Assembly (NCBI GenBank): GCA_003513555.1
Contig: DOPG01000206.1
Location: 1-17,987, forward strand
Origin: Rhodopirellula sp.
Lineage (GTDB): Bacteria; Planctomycetota; Planctomycetia; Pirellulales; Pirellulaceae
DNA: 17,987 bases
Direction of reading: 5' to 3'
Shown here one piece after another: positions 7,432-15,467 of this stretch (position 1 is its first letter; every line of letters starts with the position of its first letter). The position numbers and the translations under genes were made by a program. Under the pieces are notes generated by a model. The model was not told where the DNA came from, did not search any database, and saw nothing but the letters and a program-made list of their open reading frames with translations.

Positions 7432-7897
7432 GAACTTGCCCTTGTAACGTGTTTGAGTACCAGCCGTTTTCAATTTGTCGTGCACTATCGGCAGGGAAGC
7501 TAAATCGTTGCAGCGACTGCTCTTTTCACTGATCTCCCGCTACAATGCCGCCAGTTGGGTGTCATTTTTAAATCGCTCACTGCAACCAGAAAATACGTGC
7601 ATTTTTAAGTTGCGCATGCAGGAACTCGCAGGATTTTGCGTGCGTCTCCCGATTTGCGATCAAGTGCGGAGGCAACGTGACTTTCCGAGAGAAAATTTTC
7701 TAGTAACACTGACAATCAACGCTCGATTGGGATCGTTTCCTGGCCTAGGAAAGGCATGGACGATTTGAGCACAAAATTCGCGCCGCACATGATGGTTAAG
7801 GGGTTCCCGATAGCCTGGTTACCCATCTCGGCTAGGGAAAGATGGTTTCCCGGATGTCGTGGGAACAATGGATCGTGGGAACAATGGATCATTGAAC
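7432..7897. other. Intergenic region before the GTPase pair
   Basis: About 466 bp with no credible gene. The open frames here (for example 7475-7768 on the plus strand) have no family-like features and no ribosome sites. The promoter of the GTPase pair should lie here, but I could not pick a convincing -35/-10 pair. The right end holds an exact 16-bp tandem duplication. Confidence 0.5.
7859..7890 (+). repeat. Exact 16-bp tandem duplication at the GTPase start region
   Basis: GTGGGAACAATGGATC occurs twice without a mismatch, at 7859-7874 and 7875-7890, ending 7 bp before the chosen ATG of the GTPase gene at 7898. Each copy contains GGGA and an ATG. The first ATG (7868) is in frame with the GTPase; the second (7884) opens a three-codon frame ending in TGA at 7893-7895. 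Confidence 0.95.
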
Positions 7898-9094
7898 ATG
7901 AGTCTTTTTGGAAAAGTTCGGCAAGCGTATCGATCGCGTGATGAAAAGGAAGAACTGGTCAACCAGGCTTCTCTGTATCATGATTCACATTTGCCAACGC
8001 TGTGGTTGCTGGGCAAAACCGGCGCTGGCAAGTCCAGCTTGGTTCAGTCGATCACCGGTAACTCGGAAGCGGAAATAGGAAAAGGATTTCGGCCTTGCAC
8101 ACAAACAGCGAGGCAGTTTGTGTTTCCCGAGTCCAAGCCGGTTCTTCAGTTTCTCGATACAAGAGGCTTGAGCGAATCTGGGTATGATGCAACCGAAGAC
8201 ATCAAGATTTGCACAAAGCAGGGACATGCTCTGATCATCGTCATGAAAATTGGGGATACCGAGCAAGGGGATGTGTTGCGGGCTGTACAGCAAATAAAAT
8301 CCAGCCGACAAATTAATAATTATCTGCTCGTTCATACAGCATCGCACTCGGTACAGGATTTCAAGGAACGTGAACGCTTGGCGCGTTTCAACTGTGCTCA
8401 GGTCGAACAAACACTTGGGTCTGAGATTGCTTCCGTCACGGTGGACCTGAAGTTGCCTGATGGTGGAGTCGATGGAATGGAGCATCTGATCAATGCGCTA
8501 TCCGAAATGTTGCCAATTGTGGCTGTTGTACTAAGAGAGAAGCAGTGCAGCGATGAGGAAGCGGAAAAGTTTCAAGAACTCCAGACCAAGGTGCTTTGGT
8601 ATTCTGGTGTTGCAGGCGTGTCTGACATCGTGCCTGGAATTGGGTTGGTTGCTGTGCCGGGCATTCAGTGGAAACTGTTGAGTGATTTGGCGGACTCTTA
8701 CGGAACGAAATGGAGCAAGAAGGTTTTGGCCGATTTGTTAGGAGCACTTGGGGCTGGGATAGGAGTCCGGTATTCAATGAAATTTGGAACTCGTCAGGTG
8801 GTTAAGTTTCTGCCGGGCTGGGGACAGACTGTCGGCGCAGCCAGCGCTGCTGTGATGAGTTTTTGCACCACTTACGCCATTGGGCGTGTGGCATGCAAAT
8901 ACATGTATCACAAGAATCGGGAAGAGGAGGTCTCGAATGAGGAGTTGCGCGAGCTTTTCTATTCTGCGTTTGACAGCGTGAAGAAAGTTGCGGGGCAAGA
9001 AGTCGCCGCTATGGCGCAGGCTGACCGGGGCGCTGAGAATGCTTGCGATCAGTACGGGTCAAGGGGATTTGGCACAAATACTGCGGGTGAATGA
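7898..9094 (+). CDS. GTPase with C-terminal DUF697 (YcjF-like) membrane-associated region
   Basis: A 398-residue protein. G39-K-T-G-A-G-K45-S-S is a Walker A/G1 motif, a C-T-Q-T segment (67-70) is a candidate G2 threonine, and D87-T-R-G90 is G3. Where N/TKxD (G4) should stand I see only LVHTASH, so base recognition is non-canonical. Residues about 230-345 match the DUF697 type: hydrophobic, glycine-rich helices with SDIVPGIGLVAVPG and a later FLPGWGQTVGAASA segment that can enter or lie on the membrane. ATG 7898 gives MSLFGKVRQAY; GTG 7859 and ATG 7868 are in-frame alternatives made available by the 16-bp duplication. Its 3' end overlaps the next GTPase gene by 56 bp, so the two are almost certainly cotranscribed and probably translationally coupled. 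E. coli YcjX/YcjF is a distant parallel for a P-loop protein paired with DUF697. Role unknown; membrane or envelope stress function is inference. Confidence 0.85.
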   Translation: MSLFGKVRQAYRSRDEKEELVNQASLYHDSHLPTLWLLGKTGAGKSSLVQSITGNSEAEIGKGFRPCTQTARQFVFPESKPVLQFLDTRGLSESGYDATEDIKICTKQGHALIIVMKIGDTEQGDVLRAVQQIKSSRQINNYLLVHTASHSVQDFKERERLARFNCAQVEQTLGSEIASVTVDLKLPDGGVDGMEHLINALSEMLPIVAVVLREKQCSDEEAEKFQELQTKVLWYSGVAGVSDIVPGIGLVAVPGIQWKLLSDLADSYGTKWSKKVLADLLGALGAGIGVRYSMKFGTRQVVKFLPGWGQTVGAASAAVMSFCTTYAIGRVACKYMYHKNREEEVSNEELRELFYSAFDSVKKVAGQEVAAMAQADRGAENACDQYGSRGFGTNTAGE

Positions 9095-10619
9095 ATTGAA
9101 CGTGAACTTGATCCTATCGCGTCAAATCGCTCCCTTGCTCCTAGTCAGCGTGGGGTTGCCGTTGTTGGTGTTGGCCGGCGTGGGACTTTATTTTGTGTTC
9201 CAGCAGGGGTACCTGCTTTGGTTTTTGGTGGTTCTGGCAACCCTCAGTCTCGGCACGAAACTTTTGTTAATGTGGGTTCACCGCCGAGATGCCAAGTTTT
9301 CAGTGCAGGGACATACCATCGTCGAGCCCTCGAAAGATTGGTCGGTACGTGAGCACGAAATTTGGAGTCGTGGCAACACGAGGATCGACGAATGTTTGCG
9401 AGATCATGACGAATGGAGCGGTTTGCAGACGCATGCAATAAGAATTGTTCGTATGACAGCAGACGAATATGGCTGCACAGAGTGGGACTTTTCTGTACCA
9501 GCCTCTCTGCGGATGTTTGAGGAGGTTAGTCGGCGGTACCGTCGAACGCTTCAGATGCATGTTCCCTTTGTCGAGGCCGTGAAAGTTTCTCATCTTCGTT
9601 ACGCGGTTCAGAATCAGGAAAATATTGGTCGCGTCGGTAAGACGTATCGCATTGCCCGAAATCTTTGGCGCGGCTTGCGTTTGTTGAATCCAGCTGCTGC
9701 GGTCGCTTCGGAGGTGCGTGATTACGTCACTGGCGAGATTTTTTCAAAAGTCAGCGCTGAAACACAGTGGCAGCTCAAGAAGGCCTTTCTGCAGGAGGTT
9801 TTATCCGTAGCGATGGACTTGTATAGCGGCAGATTCAATGTCGATGAGGTTGAGATGTTGTCATCGCAAATCACCGAGCATGATTGCGATCGAATGGCGC
9901 GGCCGTTGGATCCGGTGAGAGTCGCTGTCGTGGGACAGCAAAATAGTGGCAAGTCATCGTTGATTAATGCTCTGCGCGGAGAAGTGGAAGCCGAGGTTGA
10001 TGTGCTTCCAGTGGTAGGTCAGACCAGCGTATATGCTTATTCAATGAATGGAGTGGTGCATCTGCACTTGGTTGAATTGCCAGCAGTGGTGGGTGGATTG
10101 GGCAGGACCGACGAGTTGGTTACCGAGCTGACCGAATCCGATATCGTGATCTGGGTGTTAAAGGCAGATCAACCTGCCCGTGAATTGGATGTGAATTTAC
10201 ATGAACGATTCAAAGAACATTACCTGGGCAAAGGAACGCTGCAGAAAAAGCAGCCTGTGCTGCTGGGCGTCCTCAACCAAATTGACCGGCTCAGTTCCGT
10301 GTCGCAATGCAATTCAACTGATGATCTGGGTGCTGATGAGGTCCAAGAACCTGGCACCATTAATGAGGCGTTGAAATACAATCAGGACCTGCTTGATTTT
10401 GAGGTTGTCATTCCGGTTGCGTTGGTACCTGGCCAAGCACCGTACAATCTTGCCGAGGTCGTGGCTCATCTGGAAGATTCCTATCAGGCTGCAGTGCAGG
10501 TCCAGTTGAATCGTCGGGGCAGAGAAGCACGTGAACGGGACTTGAATATGACGGAGCAGGGGAAGAGGTTGGCAAGGACTGCTAAGTCGTTGTTCAGAAA
10601 AGTGGTTGCGCGCAACTAG
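9039..10619 (+). CDS. Membrane-anchored GTPase with divergent G3 motif
   Basis: A 526-residue protein from ATG 9039, which has a GGGG run upstream; GTG 9087 is a later alternative, and the TTG at 8988 is unlikely. Two hydrophobic helices (about 29-53 and 57-79) form an N-terminal hairpin that would anchor the protein with both ends in the cytoplasm. A helical region of about 200 residues follows. The GTPase domain begins near 290: G1 is G299-QQNSGKSS and G4 is N413-Q-I-D416. The G3 position reads LVELPAVVGG, lacking the usual D-x-x-G, so the catalytic switch is degenerate. The overall plan recalls Era/YfjP-like or YcjF-type GTPases. It overlaps the DUF697 GTPase gene by 56 bp in another frame, implying coupled expression and probably a complex. 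Function unrecognised. The adjacent downstream gene is convergent. Confidence 0.83.
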   Translation: MLAISTGQGDLAQILRVNELNVNLILSRQIAPLLLVSVGLPLLVLAGVGLYFVFQQGYLLWFLVVLATLSLGTKLLLMWVHRRDAKFSVQGHTIVEPSKDWSVREHEIWSRGNTRIDECLRDHDEWSGLQTHAIRIVRMTADEYGCTEWDFSVPASLRMFEEVSRRYRRTLQMHVPFVEAVKVSHLRYAVQNQENIGRVGKTYRIARNLWRGLRLLNPAAAVASEVRDYVTGEIFSKVSAETQWQLKKAFLQEVLSVAMDLYSGRFNVDEVEMLSSQITEHDCDRMARPLDPVRVAVVGQQNSGKSSLINALRGEVEAEVDVLPVVGQTSVYAYSMNGVVHLHLVELPAVVGGLGRTDELVTELTESDIVIWVLKADQPARELDVNLHERFKEHYLGKGTLQKKQPVLLGVLNQIDRLSSVSQCNSTDDLGADEVQEPGTINEALKYNQDLLDFEVVIPVALVPGQAPYNLAEVVAHLEDSYQAAVQVQLNRRGREARERDLNMTEQGKRLARTAKSLFRKVVARN

Positions 10620-10654
10620 CGTCCCTGATTGCACGGTACAGCATGGCTTCGAAA

Positions 10655-10670
10655 ACTGTTGATCAGCAGT
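10655..10670 (+). terminator. Weak hairpin between convergent genes
   Basis: The 77-bp gap between the GTPase gene end and the quinoprotein-like gene end holds ACTGTT-GATC-AGCAGT (10655-10670), a six-pair stem on plus-strand RNA with one G-U pair. No T-run follows on the plus strand. It is the best terminator candidate in the gap, but poor. Confidence 0.25.
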
Positions 10671-10696
10671 AATGCCGCTGCGGGCAACAATAAAAT

Positions 10697-12316
10697 CTAA
10701 TCTTGTTCAATGCAGATCAGTTCCTTCATCGTGCGGTGGTAGAGACGGCCATTGCTGTAGCTTGGTGTGTTGACTGACCAGGTTTCCCCGAACTTTCCGA
10801 GGTCGTTGAACGCAACTAAAGCACTCTCATCAAAGTTTTGGGTGGTGCCGTCAATCACTTGGACGTTGCCGCTCATGAAAGTGAAGAACAGGTGTTGGTT
10901 GACCGCAATTACGTTGCCATTGAAGCACCACCACCATCCCGACCTGCCAGATCGCTTGTCTTCCCCCACATTGATTCCACGGCTGTTGATCGTCATGTCG
11001 GGGTAGAAGATTTCACCATTCTTTTCGAGTGAGTTTTCCACGAGTGGAACTGGAAATGGCAGTTCCAGATATTCGACCTTGCCTGACTCAACGTTGATTC
11101 GTGTGATGCAATGCTTTGGTCCAATGTGTGTCATTTTTCCTCGCCGTTTTCCGTTGAAGGAGAAGCACTGGAAGAAGACGTGCGGGTAGATGGCAATGTT
11201 CGCATGCCACGCTGGAAACACGTTCAAGTGTGGTTCCATGTTGTCAAGGTTGATGTGGTGTTCTGTTGTGAACTCGCCAGTTTTCTTGTTGAAAGTGGTG
11301 TGACTTACGTCTTTCGTCCAAGAAATGCGTTTTGCTTCTGATCCGTCTGTTGTGCTGAGGATCACCAGATCCGTTCTCGTTTCATCGAGCCAATAGGCGT
11401 ACTTTTCATCCCAGCATTGGGTGACCTGCGCTTTTCCATCAGGCAAAGCATTCCAGCTCCAAATAGCTTTTCCGGCATCGGCCCCATCAATGCGCGTCAG
11501 TGTTAGCCCGGCGGGGGCCTCGGGTGTGTCGTGATGAGCACCGCGTCCTGCAAGAATCGCGTACCCGCCATCGGGTAAACGTCCTGCGACGGGCGTGTTG
11601 TAGTGTGTCAAGCCTTTTGTTTCAGTCCACAGCGGTTTCCCGGTCAGTGCGTCAAATCCGCGTATGTAATTCCAGGCGTCCTCGCGCCGATTGGGATCTT
11701 CAGGCGCCAGCGGCTCAACGTTCAGGATAGTGTTGCCAATTTTGATGGGTTCAAACTGCTTGTTGAATGGACGTCCGAGGGTAGGTGTCCAGCGACGTGA
11801 CCACACTGGCTTGCCGTTCAAGGTCCAGCATCCCATCTGGCCACTGGCATTCCAGCACCAGACATGTTTTCCGTCGGTGATGGGGGTAGGGCTGCTGCTG
11901 CTACTGAATCCGTAGGCGTAAATGCTTTTTGCTGCGGGGGCGCCAGCGATGGCGGTCGTCCACAAAGTCTTGCCAGTGTCTGTATGGATGCAATGCAGGA
12001 CGATGTCGCTGCCCTTTTTTGATTTCGTCTCAGCATCAATTGGTTTCATTGTGGTCAGAAAGAGGCGATCTCCCCACACCGCAATGCCGCTTTGTCCTGT
12101 TTCGGGCAATGACTTTCGCCAACGAATGTTTTTATCGTTCTCGACACTCCAGTTCAGCGGTGGTGGGGTGACTGTCTTGGTTGTCCAGTTGTTTTGGGGG
12201 CCTGCTGCCTGAGGCCATGGTTCAACGACGATTTGCGAGTTTGCTTGCGGAGCCACAGCTGCACTGAGTAAAGCAAGTATCAGTGTGGCCAGTGTCATGG
12301 GTTTGATTGGATTCAT
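10697..12316 (-). CDS. Exported PQQ-like beta-propeller protein
   Basis: A 539-residue protein with a clear signal peptide (positive start, hydrophobic LATLILALLSAAVA, likely cut after QANS). The mature part opens with PWPQAAGPQNNW and KNIRWRKSLPETGQSGIAVWGDRLFLTT, the usual start of planctomycete PQQ-like/BamB-like propellers (WPQFRGP... form). Repeating blades such as GKTLWTTAI, GKPVWSRRW, GKPLWTETK and GKAIWSWN mark successive beta-propeller repeats. No cytochrome domain or obvious PQQ-dehydrogenase disulfide is visible, so enzymatic dehydrogenase activity is not supported; a binding or scaffold role outside the cytoplasm is more likely. ATG 12316 has no good ribosome site, but no better in-frame start keeps the signal peptide. 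It follows the AmpG-like gene by 150 bp on the same strand. Confidence 0.87.
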   Translation of the reverse strand: MNPIKPMTLATLILALLSAAVAPQANSQIVVEPWPQAAGPQNNWTTKTVTPPPLNWSVENDKNIRWRKSLPETGQSGIAVWGDRLFLTTMKPIDAETKSKKGSDIVLHCIHTDTGKTLWTTAIAGAPAAKSIYAYGFSSSSSPTPITDGKHVWCWNASGQMGCWTLNGKPVWSRRWTPTLGRPFNKQFEPIKIGNTILNVEPLAPEDPNRREDAWNYIRGFDALTGKPLWTETKGLTHYNTPVAGRLPDGGYAILAGRGAHHDTPEAPAGLTLTRIDGADAGKAIWSWNALPDGKAQVTQCWDEKYAYWLDETRTDLVILSTTDGSEAKRISWTKDVSHTTFNKKTGEFTTEHHINLDNMEPHLNVFPAWHANIAIYPHVFFQCFSFNGKRRGKMTHIGPKHCITRINVESGKVEYLELPFPVPLVENSLEKNGEIFYPDMTINSRGINVGEDKRSGRSGWWWCFNGNVIAVNQHLFFTFMSGNVQVIDGTTQNFDESALVAFNDLGKFGETWSVNTPSYSNGRLYHRTMKELICIEQD

Positions 12317-12466
12317 GGCAACCGTCTTTGAAGATTGTTGGGCGGGATATTGGATGTGGCGCGGCGGGTGTCAGCAGCCGCCAAAAGAAGTGGGAGGGCA
12401 AGCCAGGGAATTGTTGATCGGCGTCGTGTTTGTCGACTTTGGGTTGGTGCTTTCTGTCAGCTCCAC

Positions 12467-13930
12467 TTAATCTGGAAGTACACGCCGCGTTTGCTGCGGG
12501 TCGATGAACAGAACAGGAAGGACTATCAGGGCCTGCACGATTCCGGCAAACATGAGGATTTGTGTGGCCGTGTAATCGTTGCTCAGATGACCTGCTGAGT
12601 AGCTTCCAAGGGTGGTCGAGAGGTTCAAGAATGCCATGTAGGTTGTGAATTGTGTCGCAGCAATACGTGGCCACGAAATCGACATGAAGAGTGCAAAGAG
12701 AGAAACAGACAGCAGTGCCAGTAGTAGTTCTTGACCTAGCAGAAGCACTGTCGCCACGTTCGGGTTATTCAACGCTCCGTCAATGCTACCCATTGATAGC
12801 CACAGTGTGCCAAGCATGAGCGAAGCGGCCAGAATCACTTTTTTGGGACCGAAAATATCAGCGAGAAATCCGCCAGCGATAGATCCGCCCAGTCCTAGCA
12901 TGACAGCCCAGCCACCCGTAACACTTGTGTATTGTGCCTGTGTCCAGCCGCCTTCTTTCATCAGGTAATCAAGCAAGACAACTGTGATCGCTCCTGAACC
13001 AATCTTTACTCCCAATGCGATGATTGCCCCCAACAAAGTTGCACGTAGGCTGAACGCGCGAAAAAGGTTTACAAAAACCGATCTTGATACATTTGGCGAG
13101 GCGTTTCTGCCGCCACTCTTTTGCACGACCGCAGGGGTGGTTTGGGGCAACGCTCTGTCGGTCACTGAAGCGGGAGGTCGATACGGTGAAGCTGCCAAAT
13201 CCAACCTACCTGCTGGTAGGCCAGCGGGCGCCGTTTGCTCGGAGTGGGGGTTTGCGTTTTCGATTTGGTTGCTCTCACTTGGGCGTTCGCGAAAGCAGAT
13301 CGGCATCAGCATGATTCCGGCTAGCAGCAGGGCTTGGCCTGCCAGTCCTGCTTGGATCCCGTATTGTGAAACGATATAACCAAGTCCGGCGCCTCCAATG
13401 GCCGTACCCAGATAATTGCTCGCATACATCAGGCCGTTTGCTCTGCCTCGTTCGTTTTCGGCCAGCAGGTCAACTGCAAGCGCATCGACTGCGACATCCT
13501 GCAATGAAATGAAGATATTCGCCAGCAGGATCAATGCAGCCAAGGGCCCCGGAACAAGGCTGAAAATAACTTGCGACCAGCCTGAGCCTTCTGGCGTTTG
13601 TGTCCAAATCAGGTTTGGAAGATCGTTGATCAGCATCATGCTTCCCAAGATCAGGATAGCCATGCTTTGGGCTAAAATGATCCATGGTCTTCTTCGTCCC
13701 AATGAGCGAATCGTGAAGCGATCCATTAAGGGACCCCACAAGAATTTAAATGACCATGGGAGCGTGGCTACGGCAAGGATTGGGCCAAGCTGTTTTGCCG
13801 TGATCCCCTGTGCTGGTTCCGCAAGCCAAGCGGCGAAGGTAATCGTGACGAAACCCCATGGAATTCCCTGTGCGAGGTACAGCCCACACAGTGTCAGCAT
13901 CCGTAATGTTTTATTGTCTGACAGATACAC
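12467..13930 (-). CDS. AmpG-like MFS transporter
   Basis: A 487-residue integral membrane carrier of the major facilitator superfamily. The GTG at 13930 is chosen as start because AAGGGA lies 5 nt upstream; a TTG at 13963 has no such site. About 12 hydrophobic segments are visible. LYLAQGIPWGFV in helix 1 and SLQDVAVDALAVDLL (about 142-156) are close to the AmpG pattern (SQDIAVDA). A DRFTIRSLGRRRPWI loop is the MFS A-type motif. A 70-residue hydrophilic Pro/Ala-rich loop (about 214-285) between the two halves is longer than usual. AmpG itself imports anhydromuropeptides; planctomycete relatives have untested substrates, so muropeptide, peptide or sugar import are all possible. A perfect hairpin lies 55 bp upstream of the start. 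The upstream gene on this strand encodes an S33 peptidase. Confidence 0.88.
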   Translation of the reverse strand: MYLSDNKTLRMLTLCGLYLAQGIPWGFVTITFAAWLAEPAQGITAKQLGPILAVATLPWSFKFLWGPLMDRFTIRSLGRRRPWIILAQSMAILILGSMMLINDLPNLIWTQTPEGSGWSQVIFSLVPGPLAALILLANIFISLQDVAVDALAVDLLAENERGRANGLMYASNYLGTAIGGAGLGYIVSQYGIQAGLAGQALLLAGIMLMPICFRERPSESNQIENANPHSEQTAPAGLPAGRLDLAASPYRPPASVTDRALPQTTPAVVQKSGGRNASPNVSRSVFVNLFRAFSLRATLLGAIIALGVKIGSGAITVVLLDYLMKEGGWTQAQYTSVTGGWAVMLGLGGSIAGGFLADIFGPKKVILAASLMLGTLWLSMGSIDGALNNPNVATVLLLGQELLLALLSVSLFALFMSISWPRIAATQFTTYMAFLNLSTTLGSYSAGHLSNDYTATQILMFAGIVQALIVLPVLFIDPQQTRRVLPD

Positions 13931-13984
13931 AGTGTTCCCTTCAGCGGAGCGTTTCAATCGCAAGAAGGCTGGTGCGTTGACGGA

Positions 13985-14007
13985 CGATCACGACTCTTTC
14001 GTGATCG
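13985..14007 (-). promoter_or_regulatory. Perfect 9-bp hairpin upstream of the MFS gene
   Basis: CGATCACGA at 13985-13993 is the exact reverse complement of TCGTGATCG at 13999-14007, with a 5-nt loop. It lies in the 213-bp gap between the hydrolase stop and the MFS start. No U-run follows on either strand, so it is more likely a leader structure or operator than an intrinsic terminator; it could also mark the end of the hydrolase transcript. Confidence 0.5.
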
Positions 14008-14143
14008 GGGGGCAAACGCTGGTTGGTTTGAAGTTAGGCAGTAAGGAGCGGGACGTTCAAAGCAGCACCCTCCCTGAACAGAATAACGGATCAGTTTGGG
14101 CCATGGTTTTCATGACGAGCGAAGTGCCTTCAAAATCCGGTGT

Positions 14144-15439
14144 TTATCGTTCTGACTCGCCGTGGGCAATGTCGAGTAATCGCGAGAATATTTTCTCCCC
14201 ACCTGTGCGGAGACCACAGTGCTCGTATTCGCTGGTGTACCAGCCTTTCATGTGGGGTACTGAATCAATTGTCTCCCGTGAGAAATTGGTGTTCACGAAC
14301 ATGTCGTTGTAATAGACAGCACAGGTGACTGGAACCTTGTTCTTACTCAGAACAGATCTGTCGTAAAGTGTTGGCCATTCATCATAGGAAGCGAGGATTT
14401 CCGCGGCTTCTTTCTGGCCTTTCAGTTCGCCGATTTCATCAAACATCCAAGGGAAAATCATCTCGCCGAAGAAGCGAAAGTTTTTATAGTCGTCATAGTG
14501 CGAGTATTGTTCCTGTTGCACCTGGTAGCAGGCCCATGAGGTTGCCTGTCCCTGAGCGTAGATAGCTTCATGTAGGAGGGCAAAAATAGGATTGGTGTCA
14601 AATCGGAGTCGCATTTGTATCGATTTTAGGAACGAGTGATTGACCACTTTTCTGTCACCAACTTTTACAAACGCTTCTTCGAGAAGGAAATGGATATCCT
14701 CGGCGGCATCGGCAAAGCCCAAGCTGATTCCCAGTAGTTGCAGTCTGCGGGGGCTGAGTCGATCTCCATTGGGCAAACGCACTTCATGTTGCTGCAAATG
14801 TTCGCAAAGCTCTGTCAGACGCTGTTGATCCATTGGGAATTTTTCAAAGTACTGACGATTGCGTTCTTCGACCAATGGGAAGGTGCCCTCGTAAATTTCT
14901 CTGGCTGTACGTTCCAAACCGGGAACCCCCCCAAAGATAAAGCACTCTTTCAGGCCCTCGGGGTGCAGGCTCAGATATGTCATCGTGCACCAACCACCAT
15001 AGCTTTGGCCGATCGTCGACCATGGTGTTTCCGGGCTTAGTTCCTTTCGCAATATCTCTGCATCTCGGACAATATTATCCGCACGGAAATGTTTCAGGTA
15101 ATCTGCTTGAGCTTGAGGGCTGCCTTCGGCTGCCAGTGTCTGAAAATTGACTGGCGTGCTAAGTCCATTTCCTCGAGTGTCGTACATCAATACGCGATAA
15201 TCCTGCAACGCTCTTTTCAGCCAACCCTCTTTTCTAATAGGCAGTGGGCCACGGAAGCCGGGACCACCCTGCAAGAACAGTAGCCATGGTTTGTTGAGGC
15301 TTTGCGGATCAAGGTCACGGACTTCGCGGGCAAAGACTTTGATCTGTCGTCCCTCCGGATCACGGTGATCCAAAGGAACATCAAAAAAGTGGTCCACCAA
15401 TTCCATGCCGGGGACGTGGTAGGGTTTCGATGAGTCCAT
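14144..15439 (-). CDS. Alpha/beta hydrolase, prolyl aminopeptidase-like (family S33)
   Basis: A 431-residue alpha/beta hydrolase. L-Q-G-G-P-G (56-61) is the oxyanion-hole motif of proline iminopeptidases, normally HGGPG, with Q in place of H. G144-Q-S146-Y-G-G carries the nucleophile serine. MYDTRGNGLS (85-94) matches the family's D-x-R-G-x-G-x-S turn. D379 (YYNDMFV) and H407 (YEHCGL) are good candidates for the acid and base. The 431-residue length fits the larger S33 type found in Xanthomonas and Streptomyces rather than the short one. It should remove N-terminal proline or similar residues from peptides. No signal peptide is visible, so it acts in the cytoplasm. The gene starts 28 bp after a lipoprotein protease gene on the same strand and probably shares its transcript. 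ATG 15439 has no clear ribosome site, which fits coupling. Confidence 0.9.
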   Translation of the reverse strand: MDSSKPYHVPGMELVDHFFDVPLDHRDPEGRQIKVFAREVRDLDPQSLNKPWLLFLQGGPGFRGPLPIRKEGWLKRALQDYRVLMYDTRGNGLSTPVNFQTLAAEGSPQAQADYLKHFRADNIVRDAEILRKELSPETPWSTIGQSYGGWCTMTYLSLHPEGLKECFIFGGVPGLERTAREIYEGTFPLVEERNRQYFEKFPMDQQRLTELCEHLQQHEVRLPNGDRLSPRRLQLLGISLGFADAAEDIHFLLEEAFVKVGDRKVVNHSFLKSIQMRLRFDTNPIFALLHEAIYAQGQATSWACYQVQQEQYSHYDDYKNFRFFGEMIFPWMFDEIGELKGQKEAAEILASYDEWPTLYDRSVLSKNKVPVTCAVYYNDMFVNTNFSRETIDSVPHMKGWYTSEYEHCGLRTGGEKIFSRLLDIAHGESER

Positions 15440-15467
15440 GTATGGCTTTCGCTGATTGTATTCAGGC

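Noticed and set aside
7475..7768. 97-codon plus-strand frame before the GTPase pair
   Set aside because: Starts by TTG or similar without a ribosome site and shows no domain; more likely non-coding.
12363..12382. GGCGG/CCGCC stem with 10-nt loop after the MFS gene
   Set aside because: Only 5 bp, a long loop and no T-run on the minus strand, so it is not a credible terminator.
12222..12674. 150-codon minus-strand frame spanning the MFS / PQQ-like gene junction
   Set aside because: It overlaps the ends of two well-supported genes in another frame and has no family-like features; it is a shadow frame.
13416..14312. 298-codon plus-strand frame opposite the MFS and hydrolase genes
   Set aside because: The minus-strand genes in this place have clear family motifs, whereas this translation is serine/arginine-rich and shows none.
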